A stretch of 64,000 nucleotides of DNA from Paenibacillus sp. (GTDB lineage: Bacteria > Bacillota > Bacilli > Paenibacillales > Paenibacillaceae): assembly GCA_023512345.1 (NCBI GenBank), contig JAILZT010000011.1, positions 1-64,000 on the forward strand, in the 5' to 3' direction. This document shows, piece by piece, positions 8,560-17,017 of this stretch. The notes under the pieces are model-generated. The model was given only the letters and a program-made list of their open reading frames with translations, did not search any database and was not told the DNA's origin. The stretch's first letter is position 1; each line of letters starts with the position of its first letter. The position numbers were made by a program, and so were the translations under genes.

Positions 8560-8943
8560 ATGTTTAGTGAGAAAAGCAAAGAAATTATTGAAAATTATAT
8601 CGAGGCCTACAATTCATTTGATATTGAAATTATGATTAAACTTCTACATCAAGACATTCTTTTCAGGAATATTTCCAATGGCGAAATAAACACGGAGACC
8701 AAAGGAATACCCGAGTTTAGAAAACTGGCAGAACAGTCGGCAAAAATTTTCTCAAGTCGTTGTCAGACCATTACTGACTATAGAGCCGATGACGATAAAG
8801 TGGAAGTGCAAATTGATTATACAGCGATACTGGCTGTTGATTTGCCTAATGGGTTAAAGGTTGGAGATAAGATTCAATTAAAAGGGAAATCTGTATTTGG
8901 AATTCTTGATGAGAAAATATCATTAATAGAAGATTACAGTTAA
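8560..8943 (+). CDS. SnoaL-like (NTF2-fold) small protein
   Basis: A 127-residue soluble protein with the pattern of SnoaL/NTF2-like polypeptides: an N-terminal helix (IIENYIEAYNSFDIEIMIKLLHQDILFRNI) followed by alternating strands, with EFRKLAEQSAKIFSSRCQTITDY in the middle. Family members range from cyclases and isomerases to simple binding proteins, so no reaction is assigned. The start ATG 8560 follows GAGAGGAG by seven bases. It is transcribed away from the ATPase gene, and a YgbA-like gene follows 62 bases after its stop. Confidence 0.7.
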   Translation: MFSEKSKEIIENYIEAYNSFDIEIMIKLLHQDILFRNISNGEINTETKGIPEFRKLAEQSAKIFSSRCQTITDYRADDDKVEVQIDYTAILAVDLPNGLKVGDKIQLKGKSVFGILDEKISLIEDYS

Positions 8944-9005
8944 TAGAAGATTATAGTTGATAGAACGCCTCCGAAATAAACACAATTGAAGGGAATCTTT
9001 CAAAC

Positions 9006-9347
9006 ATGACAGCAGAAGTAAAACGGCAGTTGAATGAAGGTCCTAAAATTCGAAAAGAAAAAGAAATTGTAACCAAAATGATTCGCATCTATTGTAAGAA
9101 AAAACATCATCAAAAAGCATTCTGTGCGGAATGCCAAGACTTAAATGATTATGCGACGAATAGATTATCGCTTTGCCCATTCGGTGAAGAAAAAACGGCT
9201 TGTGCAAAGTGTTCTATTCATTGTTACAAACAGGATTACCGTCAAAAAATTAAGATTGTTATGCGCTTCTCCGGTCCATGGATGCTGCTATATCATCCGA
9301 TAGAGTCCATTAGACATATCCCAATACCGAGTAAGCTAAGGAAATAG
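9006..9347 (+). CDS. YgbA-like nitrous-oxide-stimulated-promoter family protein
   Basis: A 113-residue cytoplasmic protein with the cysteine pattern of the YgbA_NO family (FCAECQDL, CPFGEEKTACAKCSIHCY) and the conserved ending RFSGPWMLLYHPIESIRHI. Homologues in enterobacteria are induced by nitric oxide and help recovery from nitrosative stress; the cysteines may bind metal. A weak GAAGGGAA site precedes the ATG. No NsrR-type operator was recognised upstream. It is followed by a strong terminator. Confidence 0.8.
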   Translation: MTAEVKRQLNEGPKIRKEKEIVTKMIRIYCKKKHHQKAFCAECQDLNDYATNRLSLCPFGEEKTACAKCSIHCYKQDYRQKIKIVMRFSGPWMLLYHPIESIRHIPIPSKLRK

Positions 9348-9370
9348 CCGAAATTAATAGTTATAGCACA

Positions 9371-9412
9371 AAAAACAGTCCTGATAGAAAAATCTCTATC
9401 GGGACTGTTTTT
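9371..9412. terminator. bidirectional terminator between convergent genes
   Basis: AAAAACAGTCC and GGACTGTTTTT flank an inner stem TGATAG/CTATCG. It serves the rightward YgbA-like gene and the leftward SLH protein gene. Confidence 0.88.
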
Positions 9413-9445
9413 GTTGGGTTAATGCATTTGTTTTAAGGTGCTGCA

Positions 9446-10483
9446 TTAGTCATTGATGGAAAATGTGATTTGAACATTCCCTGTCCCAAGTGCCTCTGTA
9501 AGTCCGGAGATGTCCTCTATATATCCCAGTTTAATATAACCACCATAGGAATTAGAAAATGTATTATAAAAAAGCACTAGGCTGTTGGAGGACCATATCA
9601 TAATTTCGCCTGCGTGGATTGTTGCCGGCCCTTCTGTTGGTCCAACAGGCAAATCATTAGGGAAATGATAGTATTTCTCCTTACCGTTAAGTTCAGACAT
9701 GTTCACTGTCATAGGCATCTGTGCAATGAATGCCCTTGTTGTTTCATTATCATACATTTTTGCAGTGAAAGTCGTATTGCCGACAATGATTTTCATAGTA
9801 ATCCTTTCATTATCCTTGGGTTGTGCTGGAGCAGTCGGTTCGGCAGCTTCTTCTTTCGCTATGTTTTGCATAAAGCGCGTAAGCATGGTTGCAACCTGGG
9901 CACGGGTTGCAGATCCTAAGGGCAACAGCCTGCCGCCACTTCCCTGCATGTTCTGAGTGCCAACCATCCAGTGCATAGCAGTTTTTGCATAGGAGCTGAC
10001 CTGCGATGCATCGGTATAACCATCAAATGGGGTATAAGCAGAGGTGTCATATCTCTTCGCCACGGCGTAACGGTACAAGATTGTTGCGAATTGTTCACGA
10101 GTAATCAAGCTGTTGGGTGAAAATTTTCTATCACCTAAACCAGTAACGATCTGATTTGCTTCCGCCCAAGCTACAGCTGAGGTGTAATAGCTCCCTTCGG
10201 AAACATCGGAAAAACCACCGTTACCTGGTACTATCGGAGAACCTCCGATGCGATGTAGTACCGTAACAAGCATTGCGCGAGTCATAGGTGTTTCTGGCTC
10301 GAAGTTTCCTCCCCCAGTACCGTCCATCAAGTTTTTCTCTTTCGCGAAATCAACGGCGGTATAATACCACGCGCTCTCTGATACATCATTATATTCTGCC
10401 GCGATAGCAGTGTTAGCCATACAGAAAATCAAACCAATTCCCAGCAACAGACTGATCAACCATGATGTTTGTGTTCTCTTCAT
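9446..10483 (-). CDS. S-layer-homology protein with a C-terminal cyclophilin-like domain
   Basis: A 345-residue secreted protein. A signal peptide (about residues 1-28, ending near AIAAEY) is followed by three SLH repeats (about 30-210, each with a WYYTAVDFAKE/YYTSAVAWAEA-type start and TRAMLVTVLHRI/TREQFATILYRY-type end), a Pro/Ala linker, and a cyclophilin-like beta-barrel (about 228-345) with MPMT, ELNGKEKY, GEIMIWSSNSLVLFY and GGYIKLGY. SLH repeats bind pyruvylated secondary wall polymer, so the barrel should be displayed on the cell wall. The C-terminal domain is about half identical by eye to the lipoprotein encoded just upstream. The ligand or activity of the barrel is unknown. Confidence 0.85.
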   Translation of the reverse strand: MKRTQTSWLISLLLGIGLIFCMANTAIAAEYNDVSESAWYYTAVDFAKEKNLMDGTGGGNFEPETPMTRAMLVTVLHRIGGSPIVPGNGGFSDVSEGSYYTSAVAWAEANQIVTGLGDRKFSPNSLITREQFATILYRYAVAKRYDTSAYTPFDGYTDASQVSSYAKTAMHWMVGTQNMQGSGGRLLPLGSATRAQVATMLTRFMQNIAKEEAAEPTAPAQPKDNERITMKIIVGNTTFTAKMYDNETTRAFIAQMPMTVNMSELNGKEKYYHFPNDLPVGPTEGPATIHAGEIMIWSSNSLVLFYNTFSNSYGGYIKLGYIEDISGLTEALGTGNVQITFSIND

Positions 10484-10510
10484 AAATTCATCTCTTTTCG
10501 ATTTACTCGA

Positions 10511-11065
10511 CTAGTCGGCAAGTGACCATGTAACTTCGCTATTGCCTGAACCAAGAGCAGTTGCTAGGTTCGACGGATCGTCCACACTTCCCAGCGATAC
10601 ATAACCGCCGTTAGAATTGGAGAAGGTTTGATAAAAAAGCACCAAGGTGTTTCCTGACCAGCACATAATATCACCGGCATGAATAGTTGCAGGGCGCTCC
10701 GTAGATGCAGCTGGAAGATCCTCCGACAGATCATTATACTTCTCCAGCCCATTCAGTTCATTCATCTGTAGGGTCATAGGAAATTGCGCCACTAGCGCCT
10801 GCGTCGTTTCGTTGTCATTTAATGTTGCTGTAAATGTACTGCTACCTACAGAAATATTGATGGAAATGACGCCGTTTTCCCCCGGTGACGCCGATGACCT
10901 CGCTGTTGAAGTCGGTTCGCTCACCGCAGGTACAGGTAATGTTGTTCTTTGCGGACTTTCGTTGAGAGAAGCAGATCCGGTATTTTGTTCATTTCTTGTT
11001 GAATTGCAGGCTGCCAACGCAAACATTATACAAAGGCAAAACAGCAAGCATAAGATTTTCCGCAT
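10511..11065 (-). CDS. lipoprotein with a cyclophilin-like domain
   Basis: A 184-residue lipoprotein. A signal peptide with lipobox LAAC (cysteine near residue 20) is followed by a Ser/Thr/Pro-rich linker and a cyclophilin-like barrel (about residues 68-184) carrying PMTLQMNELNGLEKY, ATIHAGDIMCWSGNTLVLFY and GGYVSLG. It should be anchored to the outer face of the membrane. The gene has a good AGGAGG site and lies 27 bases upstream of the SLH paralogue, so the two are probably co-transcribed. The pair looks like a duplicated domain attached to two different anchoring modules. Confidence 0.83.
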   Translation of the reverse strand: MRKILCLLFCLCIMFALAACNSTRNEQNTGSASLNESPQRTTLPVPAVSEPTSTARSSASPGENGVISINISVGSSTFTATLNDNETTQALVAQFPMTLQMNELNGLEKYNDLSEDLPAASTERPATIHAGDIMCWSGNTLVLFYQTFSNSNGGYVSLGSVDDPSNLATALGSGNSEVTWSLAD

Positions 11066-11129
11066 GTTTACCTCCTATTTTGAAGTTGAATTGTCTAGTG
11101 TCCTTCCAAGACTCTTGGTAACTAGATCC

Positions 11130-11465
11130 TTAATTCGTTATCAAGGGAGCTCTCATAATCCAATCAATATCTTTAAATACTTCGATGTAATCATCTATGG
11201 TATCGAAAAAGCATATAGTGCTCGAAGGTTGGTTATATGAAGTATATTCATGGATCATGATAGGGCCATGTTTCAATTTCCAAGCCGTATGAATGCGAGT
11301 AACTCTATTTCCCTCGTGTACGAATTCCTGATCAATATGTCTAATTGCCCGTATGCTGTGCAACGCATCGCTTTCGCTGATGATAATCGGATATTTTGTC
11401 ATTCGTAAAAAATAACCCCCCGTTTTTCTAAGTGCATCCAAACTCCTTACCAGTACCCCGGCCAT
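11130..11465 (-). CDS. hypothetical protein
   Basis: I do not recognise this 111-residue protein. It is mixed alpha/beta and soluble, with SIRAIRHIDQEFVHEGNRVTRIHTAWKL in the middle and an acidic aromatic end (TICFFDTIDDYIEVFKDIDWIM). The start ATG at 11465 (MAGVLVRSL) follows GGAAAG by five bases; longer in-frame starts lack a ribosome site. It lies 64 bases upstream of the cyclophilin-like lipoprotein gene on the same strand. Function unknown. Confidence 0.5.
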   Translation of the reverse strand: MAGVLVRSLDALRKTGGYFLRMTKYPIIISESDALHSIRAIRHIDQEFVHEGNRVTRIHTAWKLKHGPIMIHEYTSYNQPSSTICFFDTIDDYIEVFKDIDWIMRAPLITN

Positions 11466-11580
11466 TCCATCTTTCCTGTATATAATCGATATTGATCGCT
11501 TAGGCGACATGTGTATAATAATATATAGAATCAAGCTGCTTGCAATCGTTAAATTAACGTTATTTGTCGATTATTTTACA

Positions 11581-11604
11581 AATCATCAATAAGTGTTGAT
11601 TATT
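11581..11604. promoter_or_regulatory. candidate TetR operator
   Basis: AATCATCAA-N6-TTGATTATT is an inverted repeat with one mismatch, lying between the divergent hypothetical gene and the TetR gene. A TetR protein commonly binds such a site next to its own gene, so autoregulation is plausible. Confidence 0.45.
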
Positions 11605-11628
11605 TAAGAAAGTATGGTGAGCCTAACC

Positions 11629-12174
11629 GTGTCTAAAGTGGATAGAAGAATACTCAAATCGCAGGAAGCGATAAAAAAAGCTGTTATTGAACTGATGTCA
11701 GAAAAAAATTTCGATGCCATTACCATAAAGGATATTTCCGACAGGGCAAATGTTCACCGAGCAACTATATATCTTCATTACGCAGATAAATTTGATCTGC
11801 TGGATAAGCTCATTGAAGAACATATTAACGAAATGCGGGAAATTAACGAATATGCATGTGACATGGATTGGCGAGATGCTAATCTGGTCTACTTTGAATA
11901 CTTTGAGCGAAATTTTTTATTCTTTTCGACGATGTTAGCGAGTAAAGGAGCCCCTTCTTTTCGAACTCGGTTCCTTGAATTTCTTATCGAAGAGTACAAG
12001 GCTGAAGTAAACATAAATGAAGAAAGAAATCACGGATTGAATGAAGATATTATGGGGTGCTTTATGGGAACAGCTTTCGTAGGAATAGTGGAATGGTGGA
12101 TCACGAAAGGAATGCCTTATCCACCTGATGTTATGGCAAATCAAGTGGGGATCTTGTTGGAGAGGGTTGTATAG
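11629..12174 (+). CDS. TetR-family transcriptional regulator
   Basis: A 181-residue repressor-type protein. The N-terminal helix-turn-helix (residues about 8-55) reads AIKKAVIELMSEKNFDAITIKDISDRANVHRATIYLHYADKF-like, typical of TetR, and the C-terminal part resembles the TetR_C domain common in Bacillota. The start is GTG 11629 (MSKVDRRILKSQ), seven bases after GGTGAG; the ATG at 11614 has a poorer site. It probably controls the divergent leftward genes through the repeat at 11581-11604. The ligand is unknown. Confidence 0.82.
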   Translation: MSKVDRRILKSQEAIKKAVIELMSEKNFDAITIKDISDRANVHRATIYLHYADKFDLLDKLIEEHINEMREINEYACDMDWRDANLVYFEYFERNFLFFSTMLASKGAPSFRTRFLEFLIEEYKAEVNINEERNHGLNEDIMGCFMGTAFVGIVEWWITKGMPYPPDVMANQVGILLERVV

Positions 12175-12176
12175 TC

Positions 12177-12208
12177 AAAAAGCCTACAGAATATTCTGTA
12201 GGCTTTTT
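12177..12208. terminator. terminator between tetR-type gene and nrdJ
   Basis: AAAAGCCTACAGAA and TTCTGTAGGCTTTT form a perfect hairpin with T runs on both strands, serving both convergent genes. Confidence 0.92.
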
Positions 12209-12242
12209 GTTATGAAATATGAATAAATAATTTACTTTTTGC

Positions 12243-14885
12243 TTACCCACACCGGCTATATCCACAATTGCTGCAAGTCTTACAACCTTCGATATTCACC
12301 AGCGAGGCACTGCCGCAAGATGGGCAGAGATCACGAGAAGCTGTCGCATGGTTGTGCACTCCGTGACCGCCGTGGCCATCATCAGTAGATGTTACGGACT
12401 TCAGTTCGGCGTTCAAAGCATCCGTGAAATCTTCCAATTCCAGAGTCGCAGCGATTGGAGCTGGGATGTGATCATCATGAGTATTGTTCAATACATGAGT
12501 TTCCAACGCCTTAGCTACAGCATCAGCTATGGATTCTACGCGATTAGCACCAAATCCTATCGCGCCGGAACCGCCAATTCCCTTCAGATGTTTGATCAAT
12601 AGCTCAACCTTCTGTCCATGATCTCCATAACGGAGGAACAAGGAGCAGACACGACCTAGCGCTTCTGCCATTGCAAATACGTCAGAACCAGCCTTACCTA
12701 CATTTAGGAAGATCTCTGCTGGAGTACCATCCAGATCGTTAATTGTAATATAAGCCATACCAAATGGCGTGTTAATCTTATAGGTTGCACCACGCAGAAT
12801 CTGCGGGCGTTTCTTGTATTGTTTATCCAGATCGTTAGCATTAGCCTGTGGAGCTGGGCTTGATGCCACTACTGTCTCGGTAGTTACTGGAGCCGATTGT
12901 GGAGCTTCAGATTCAACATCTTCCGTAGCTTTTGCATCTTTTTTGTCATTCTTGTTCTCTGTTTGCAGCACTTGTACATCCCGGCTGCCATCGCGGTAGA
13001 TCGTTACCCCTTTGCAACCGAGGTCGAAGGCCATTTCGTACAGTTCTGCAGTCTCTTCAACAGTGAAGTCAGATGGGCAGTTTGCTGTCTTCGAGATCGA
13101 GCTGTCAACCCAGCGCTGAATTGCAGCCTGTGCACGAATGTGGTCTTTGGCCGATAAATCCATCGAAGTTACGAAATAATCTGGAAGTTCTTCACCAGGA
13201 TGGGCTTCCAGCCACTCCTGAGCAATCGGTACGAACTGTTCATCGAAGCCAAGACGACTTTGACGGTAATATTTGAAGGCAAAATAAGGCTCGATACCTG
13301 TGGAAGTTCCCACCATGGTTCCCGTACTGCCTGTAGGAGCTTGAGTAATTACGGTAACGTTGCGCATTCCGTTCTCACGAATCGCAGCACCAACCTCTGG
13401 ATAGGTTTCGGTAATATTTTTCATGAACCCGCTAAGCAAATATTTCTCACTATCAAAAGCCTGGAAAGAACCCTTCTCACCAGCAATCTCAGCGGAAGCT
13501 AAATAAGCTTCTCGTGCCATAAAGCCATAGAGCTTGTCCAAGAACTCTAATGATTCAGGACTTCCGTAACGGATGTTGAGTTTGATCATCAATTCAGCTA
13601 ACCCCATAGTACCCAGACCTACACGGCGTTCGAGCTTTTGATTGGCTTCATTCTCAGGGAAATGGTATGGAGTCTTATCAATAACATTATCTAAAAAGCG
13701 TACAGAATATCTAGTTGTTGTCGCAAGATCTTCCCAGTCTACATCATGTTTCTCTGCATCATAGAACTTGGAGAGATTCACAGCGGACAAGTTGCATACG
13801 CCCCAACCTGGAAGGCCCTGTTCACCACAAGGATTTGTACAAATGATCGGGTTGAAATACCAGCTGTTGGACATCTGGTTATAATACTCCATGAAAACAA
13901 CACCTGGTTCAGCCGATTTCCATGCAGATTCAATAATCGTTTGCCACACGTCACGTGCTTTTACTGTGCGGTAATGAATGACATTGCGCCCTTCAGCCTT
14001 CCATTTGTCGAGGTCACCCTCCCAAATTTCGTTATAGTCAGGGTCCGTAGTATCAGGGAATACCAAATCCCAATCCAGATCTTCCTTCACAGCCTTCATG
14101 AAGCTGTTGCTCACGCACACGGATAGATTGGCATTGGTAACTTGTCCCATGGTTTGCTTCACGGTTATAAAATCCACTACATCCGGATGCCAATCATTAA
14201 TCATCAACATCAGCGCACCTCTACGGCTGCCACCCTGCTCAATTAGTCCAGTTGTATAACTGAAAAGACCGCCCCAAGATACAGAGCCGCTCGAAGATCC
14301 GTTTACTCCTCTAACAATCGCACGGCGTGGACGCAGAGAAGATAGATTGATTCCCACACCACCACCACGAGCCATGATTTCAGTCATTTCAGATAATGTC
14401 TGCATGATGCCCCCACGGCTATCCTTCGGAGACGGTACAACATAGCAATTGAATAGAGTAAGCTCTTCACTCGCTCCTGCACCAGCAGCAATACGACCGC
14501 CGGGAACAAGCTTCCAATCATCTAAGATACTGCGGAACTTGCCTGTCCATTCCTGCTGAAGCTCAGGAGTCTTCTCCACAGAAGCCATCGCCCCTGCTAA
14601 TCGATCCCACATTTCCTCAGGTGTCTTCTCGATATTAAGAGTCAGCTTCTCCACGTCAGATTGGACATGCTCGCCGCTGCGAGTTTTTACTGTCACAATC
14701 TGGCCGCTGCGCTCTACGATTTCACCAACTTCTTTCGTTGGGAACTTCGGATCGTCCTTAGTGAGGACCAGTACAACATCGCCAACCTTGGCATTGTTAC
14801 TATCTGCATCCTTCCAAGCATAACGGTCCAGAAATATTTTCTCACTCAGGCCTTCTAGGCGCTGTTTAGGTTCCACTGTACTCAA
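12243..14885 (-). CDS. nrdJ: coenzyme B12-dependent (class II) ribonucleotide reductase
   Basis: An adenosylcobalamin-dependent ribonucleotide reductase of about 880 residues that makes deoxyribonucleotides in the cytoplasm. A redox cysteine sits in LFNCYVVPSP (near residue 147) and a second conserved cysteine motif in TNPCGEQGLPGWGVCNLSAVN (near 352). The barrel motif GGGVGINLSSLRPRRA and the radical-enzyme loop QAPTGSTGTMVGTSTGIEP are present, and the C-terminus has a cysteine cluster (CPSCGSASLVNIEGCKTC..CG) used as a redox or zinc tail. The start is TTG 14885 (MSTVEPKQRL), seven bases after GGGAGGT. Two NrdR boxes overlap the promoter, and a long leader contains a terminator-like hairpin. 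Confidence 0.95.
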   Translation of the reverse strand: MSTVEPKQRLEGLSEKIFLDRYAWKDADSNNAKVGDVVLVLTKDDPKFPTKEVGEIVERSGQIVTVKTRSGEHVQSDVEKLTLNIEKTPEEMWDRLAGAMASVEKTPELQQEWTGKFRSILDDWKLVPGGRIAAGAGASEELTLFNCYVVPSPKDSRGGIMQTLSEMTEIMARGGGVGINLSSLRPRRAIVRGVNGSSSGSVSWGGLFSYTTGLIEQGGSRRGALMLMINDWHPDVVDFITVKQTMGQVTNANLSVCVSNSFMKAVKEDLDWDLVFPDTTDPDYNEIWEGDLDKWKAEGRNVIHYRTVKARDVWQTIIESAWKSAEPGVVFMEYYNQMSNSWYFNPIICTNPCGEQGLPGWGVCNLSAVNLSKFYDAEKHDVDWEDLATTTRYSVRFLDNVIDKTPYHFPENEANQKLERRVGLGTMGLAELMIKLNIRYGSPESLEFLDKLYGFMAREAYLASAEIAGEKGSFQAFDSEKYLLSGFMKNITETYPEVGAAIRENGMRNVTVITQAPTGSTGTMVGTSTGIEPYFAFKYYRQSRLGFDEQFVPIAQEWLEAHPGEELPDYFVTSMDLSAKDHIRAQAAIQRWVDSSISKTANCPSDFTVEETAELYEMAFDLGCKGVTIYRDGSRDVQVLQTENKNDKKDAKATEDVESEAPQSAPVTTETVVASSPAPQANANDLDKQYKKRPQILRGATYKINTPFGMAYITINDLDGTPAEIFLNVGKAGSDVFAMAEALGRVCSLFLRYGDHGQKVELLIKHLKGIGGSGAIGFGANRVESIADAVAKALETHVLNNTHDDHIPAPIAATLELEDFTDALNAELKSVTSTDDGHGGHGVHNHATASRDLCPSCGSASLVNIEGCKTCSNCGYSRCG

Positions 14886-14926
14886 TAAAATAACCTCCCG
14901 CAAATGTGATAATGCTTCCGATTCGG

Positions 14927-14954
14927 TGTGGGTAATCACGATTTGTGACCCACA
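14927..14954 (-). promoter_or_regulatory. second hairpin of the nrdJ leader
   Basis: Read leftward, TGTGGGT and ACCCACA form a 7-base stem enclosing TCAC/GTGA. It lies between the terminator-like hairpin and the nrdJ ribosome site. Confidence 0.55.
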
Positions 14955-14955
14955 A

Positions 14956-15006
14956 CAAAAACCTCCCGGCAGGGGCCTCTCACCTTAAAATGGCCACGAG
15001 GAAGTT
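14956..15006 (-). terminator. terminator-like hairpin in the nrdJ leader (possible attenuator)
   Basis: Read leftward, AACTTCCT pairs with GGGAGGTT and an inner GGCC/GGCC stem, followed at once by a T run (GGTTTTTGTTG). No leftward gene lies upstream, so this terminator would act on the nrdJ transcript itself. The CCTC of the 5' arm could instead pair with GAGAGG inside the loop. No B12 box or known riboswitch core was seen. Confidence 0.5.
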
Positions 15007-15068
15007 CTTCTTGTCAATAACAAATAACCGTTCTTTACTACTTTTAAACTAAGATTTAAAACAATTGT

Positions 15069-15083
15069 CACAATATATTGTGT
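15069..15083. promoter_or_regulatory. NrdR box, downstream
   Basis: CACAATATATTGTGT matches the NrdR consensus ACACWATATATWGTGT closely and lies just downstream of the predicted nrdJ start of transcription. Confidence 0.85.
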
Positions 15084-15097
15084 GCGACCCTCATTAA

Positions 15098-15103
15098 ACT
15101 ATA
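15098..15103 (-). promoter_or_regulatory. extended -10 of the nrdJ promoter
   Basis: Read leftward, TGG-TATAGT forms an extended -10. The -35 (AAGACC, 15121-15126) is poor. The -10 is overlapped by the upstream NrdR box. Confidence 0.5.
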
Positions 15104-15116
15104 CCACATATTGTAT
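15102..15116. promoter_or_regulatory. NrdR box, upstream
   Basis: TACCACATATTGTAT matches 11 of 15 positions of the stronger box and is offset from it by 33 bases, about three helical turns, the usual pairing of NrdR sites. Confidence 0.65.
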
Positions 15117-15265
15117 CACAGGTCTTTTCCGAAAAAAGTGTCCATCTGCTTAAATTTCACCAATACATGCTGCATTATCTCACTCTAGGTTATGAATTCT
15201 CTCTTTTACGCGCATACTACTTCTACGGATCACTATGTAATTCGCACTGGAGGTAGATGATACAC

Positions 15266-17017
15266 ATGACGCATTTATTCCGCAGTTCCTTACCCGAAAA
15301 GAGTGTAGAATCTACACCTGTATTACCGGTCCCTCTATCTTTTGACCGCAGTTGGCTGATGGATTTGGAGTCCAGATTAGATAAAGGCGGCCCTTGGGGA
15401 GACTGGAAATTGTCGCAATTAGCCGTACAGGGGGAAGAGTCCGGGCTAGTTACAAGTTTCACTGAACTGCAATGTATGAAGCATTTATCCGGGCTGTCTC
15501 CACTACCCCATCAGTTGGATACGGCGCATAAGGTGCTGTTTAATATGTCTGGACGGGCCATTTTGGCCGATGAAGTGGGGCTTGGCAAAACCATTGAAGC
15601 TGGGCTTATTTTAAAAGAATATATCGTCCGTGGACTCGTCAACAAAGTTCTTATCCTTGTTCCAGCTTCTCTCGTATTGCAGTGGGTCCGCGAGTTGAAT
15701 TCCAAGTTCGGCATATCAGCGATCGCTCAGAAAAAAGTTTACTCTTGGGATCATAATATCGTCGTTGCGTCTATGGACACTGCTAAAAGAGACCCACATA
15801 AAGAGATTTTACTGAATAATGAATACGATTTATTGATTATTGATGAGGCACATAAGCTGAAAAACAAAAAAACAACCAATTACTTATTCGTGCAACAGCT
15901 TCGTAAAAAATACTGTTTACTGCTGACAGCCACTCCTGTTCAAAACGATCTAGGAGAATTGTTTAATCTAATTACACTTCTAAAACCAGGTCAACTCGGC
16001 AATCAAAACGATTTCGCCACCAATTTTGTCGTGGATAAACGTCTGCCCAAAAATGAAGATCAGCTTAAAGGCGCACTTTCCAAAGTCATGATCCGAAATC
16101 GACGCGGGGAAGGACCGGTAGTCTTCACTAAGCGAAAAGTCCGCAATATCCCGCTCACTCTCTCACCAGAGGAAAAAGTATTATATGACGGAGTCACCGC
16201 TTTTGTCAAAGACCAATATCAGGAGTCAGGCGGCAATCTCACCAGTATGCTCTCTTTGGTTACGCTTCAACGTGAAGTATGCAGCAGCCGGGATGCTGTG
16301 TTCCTTACTCTCGTGAATTTGATGAAAAAATTGCCAGCTGATTCCCCAAAACGTGAACGGATGATGGATTTACTGCAGATGATTCGAACTGTAAAAACGA
16401 ATACCAAAGCCGAGACAACGATTGCCCTTATTAAAGAGATGAACGAAAAAGTAATTGTATTTACGGAGTATCGCGCTACACAGGAATATTTATTGCAGTA
16501 TTTTCGGGATCATGGCATACAAAGTGTTCCTTATTCCGGCGGGATGAACCGCGGTAAAAAGGACTGGATGATGGATTTATTCCGCGGTCGCGCACAGGTG
16601 ATGATAGCAACAGAAGCCGGAGGCGAAGGCATTAACCTGCAATTTTGCCACCATATGATCAATTTCGATCTCCCCTGGAACCCTATGCGGGTTGAACAGA
16701 GAATCGGGCGTGTTCACCGGTTAGGCCAGGAGCATGATGTTGTGATCTATAACTTATCTACAGAGGGCACTATCGAAGAGCATATTCTTCATTTACTTCA
16801 TGAGAAGATTAATATGTTCGAGATGGTCATAGGCGGACTGGATGTCATTCTGGAACGTTTTGAAAAGAAGGAATCTCTTGAGAAAAGTCTGTATAAAATT
16901 ATTCTCGAAGCCGGGAGCGACGAGGAACTTCGTAATAAAGTAGATCATCTCGGTCAGTCGCTAAGTGAGTTGAAGGAAGGCATAAACTTAGGAAGTGAGA
17001 ATCCAACATGTCCTTAA
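15266..17017 (+). CDS. yqhH: SNF2-family DNA helicase (YqhH-like)
   Basis: A 583-residue SWI2/SNF2 ATPase. Motif I DEVGLGKTIEAGL (about residue 98), DEAH box IIDEAHKLKN, motif III LLTATPVQND, and helicase C-terminal motifs IVFTEYRATQEYL, ATEAGGEGINLQF and QRIGRVHRLGQ are all intact. SNF2 enzymes translocate on double-stranded DNA and remodel bound proteins. The pairing with a downstream YqhG-family gene is the same as in Bacillus subtilis, where the role is unknown. GGAGGT lies 11 bases before ATG 15266 and only two before an earlier ATG at 15257, so the later start is preferred. Confidence 0.9.
   Translation: MTHLFRSSLPEKSVESTPVLPVPLSFDRSWLMDLESRLDKGGPWGDWKLSQLAVQGEESGLVTSFTELQCMKHLSGLSPLPHQLDTAHKVLFNMSGRAILADEVGLGKTIEAGLILKEYIVRGLVNKVLILVPASLVLQWVRELNSKFGISAIAQKKVYSWDHNIVVASMDTAKRDPHKEILLNNEYDLLIIDEAHKLKNKKTTNYLFVQQLRKKYCLLLTATPVQNDLGELFNLITLLKPGQLGNQNDFATNFVVDKRLPKNEDQLKGALSKVMIRNRRGEGPVVFTKRKVRNIPLTLSPEEKVLYDGVTAFVKDQYQESGGNLTSMLSLVTLQREVCSSRDAVFLTLVNLMKKLPADSPKRERMMDLLQMIRTVKTNTKAETTIALIKEMNEKVIVFTEYRATQEYLLQYFRDHGIQSVPYSGGMNRGKKDWMMDLFRGRAQVMIATEAGGEGINLQFCHHMINFDLPWNPMRVEQRIGRVHRLGQEHDVVIYNLSTEGTIEEHILHLLHEKINMFEMVIGGLDVILERFEKKESLEKSLYKIILEAGSDEELRNKVDHLGQSLSELKEGINLGSENPTCP

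Noticed and set aside
10812..11240. 142-codon rightward frame across the lipoprotein gene
   Set aside because: It is antisense to a lipoprotein with a clear lipobox and AGGAGG site.
14886..15098. Cobalamin riboswitch before nrdJ
   Set aside because: No B12 box (GCCACTG type) is present and the two hairpins do not form the riboswitch core.
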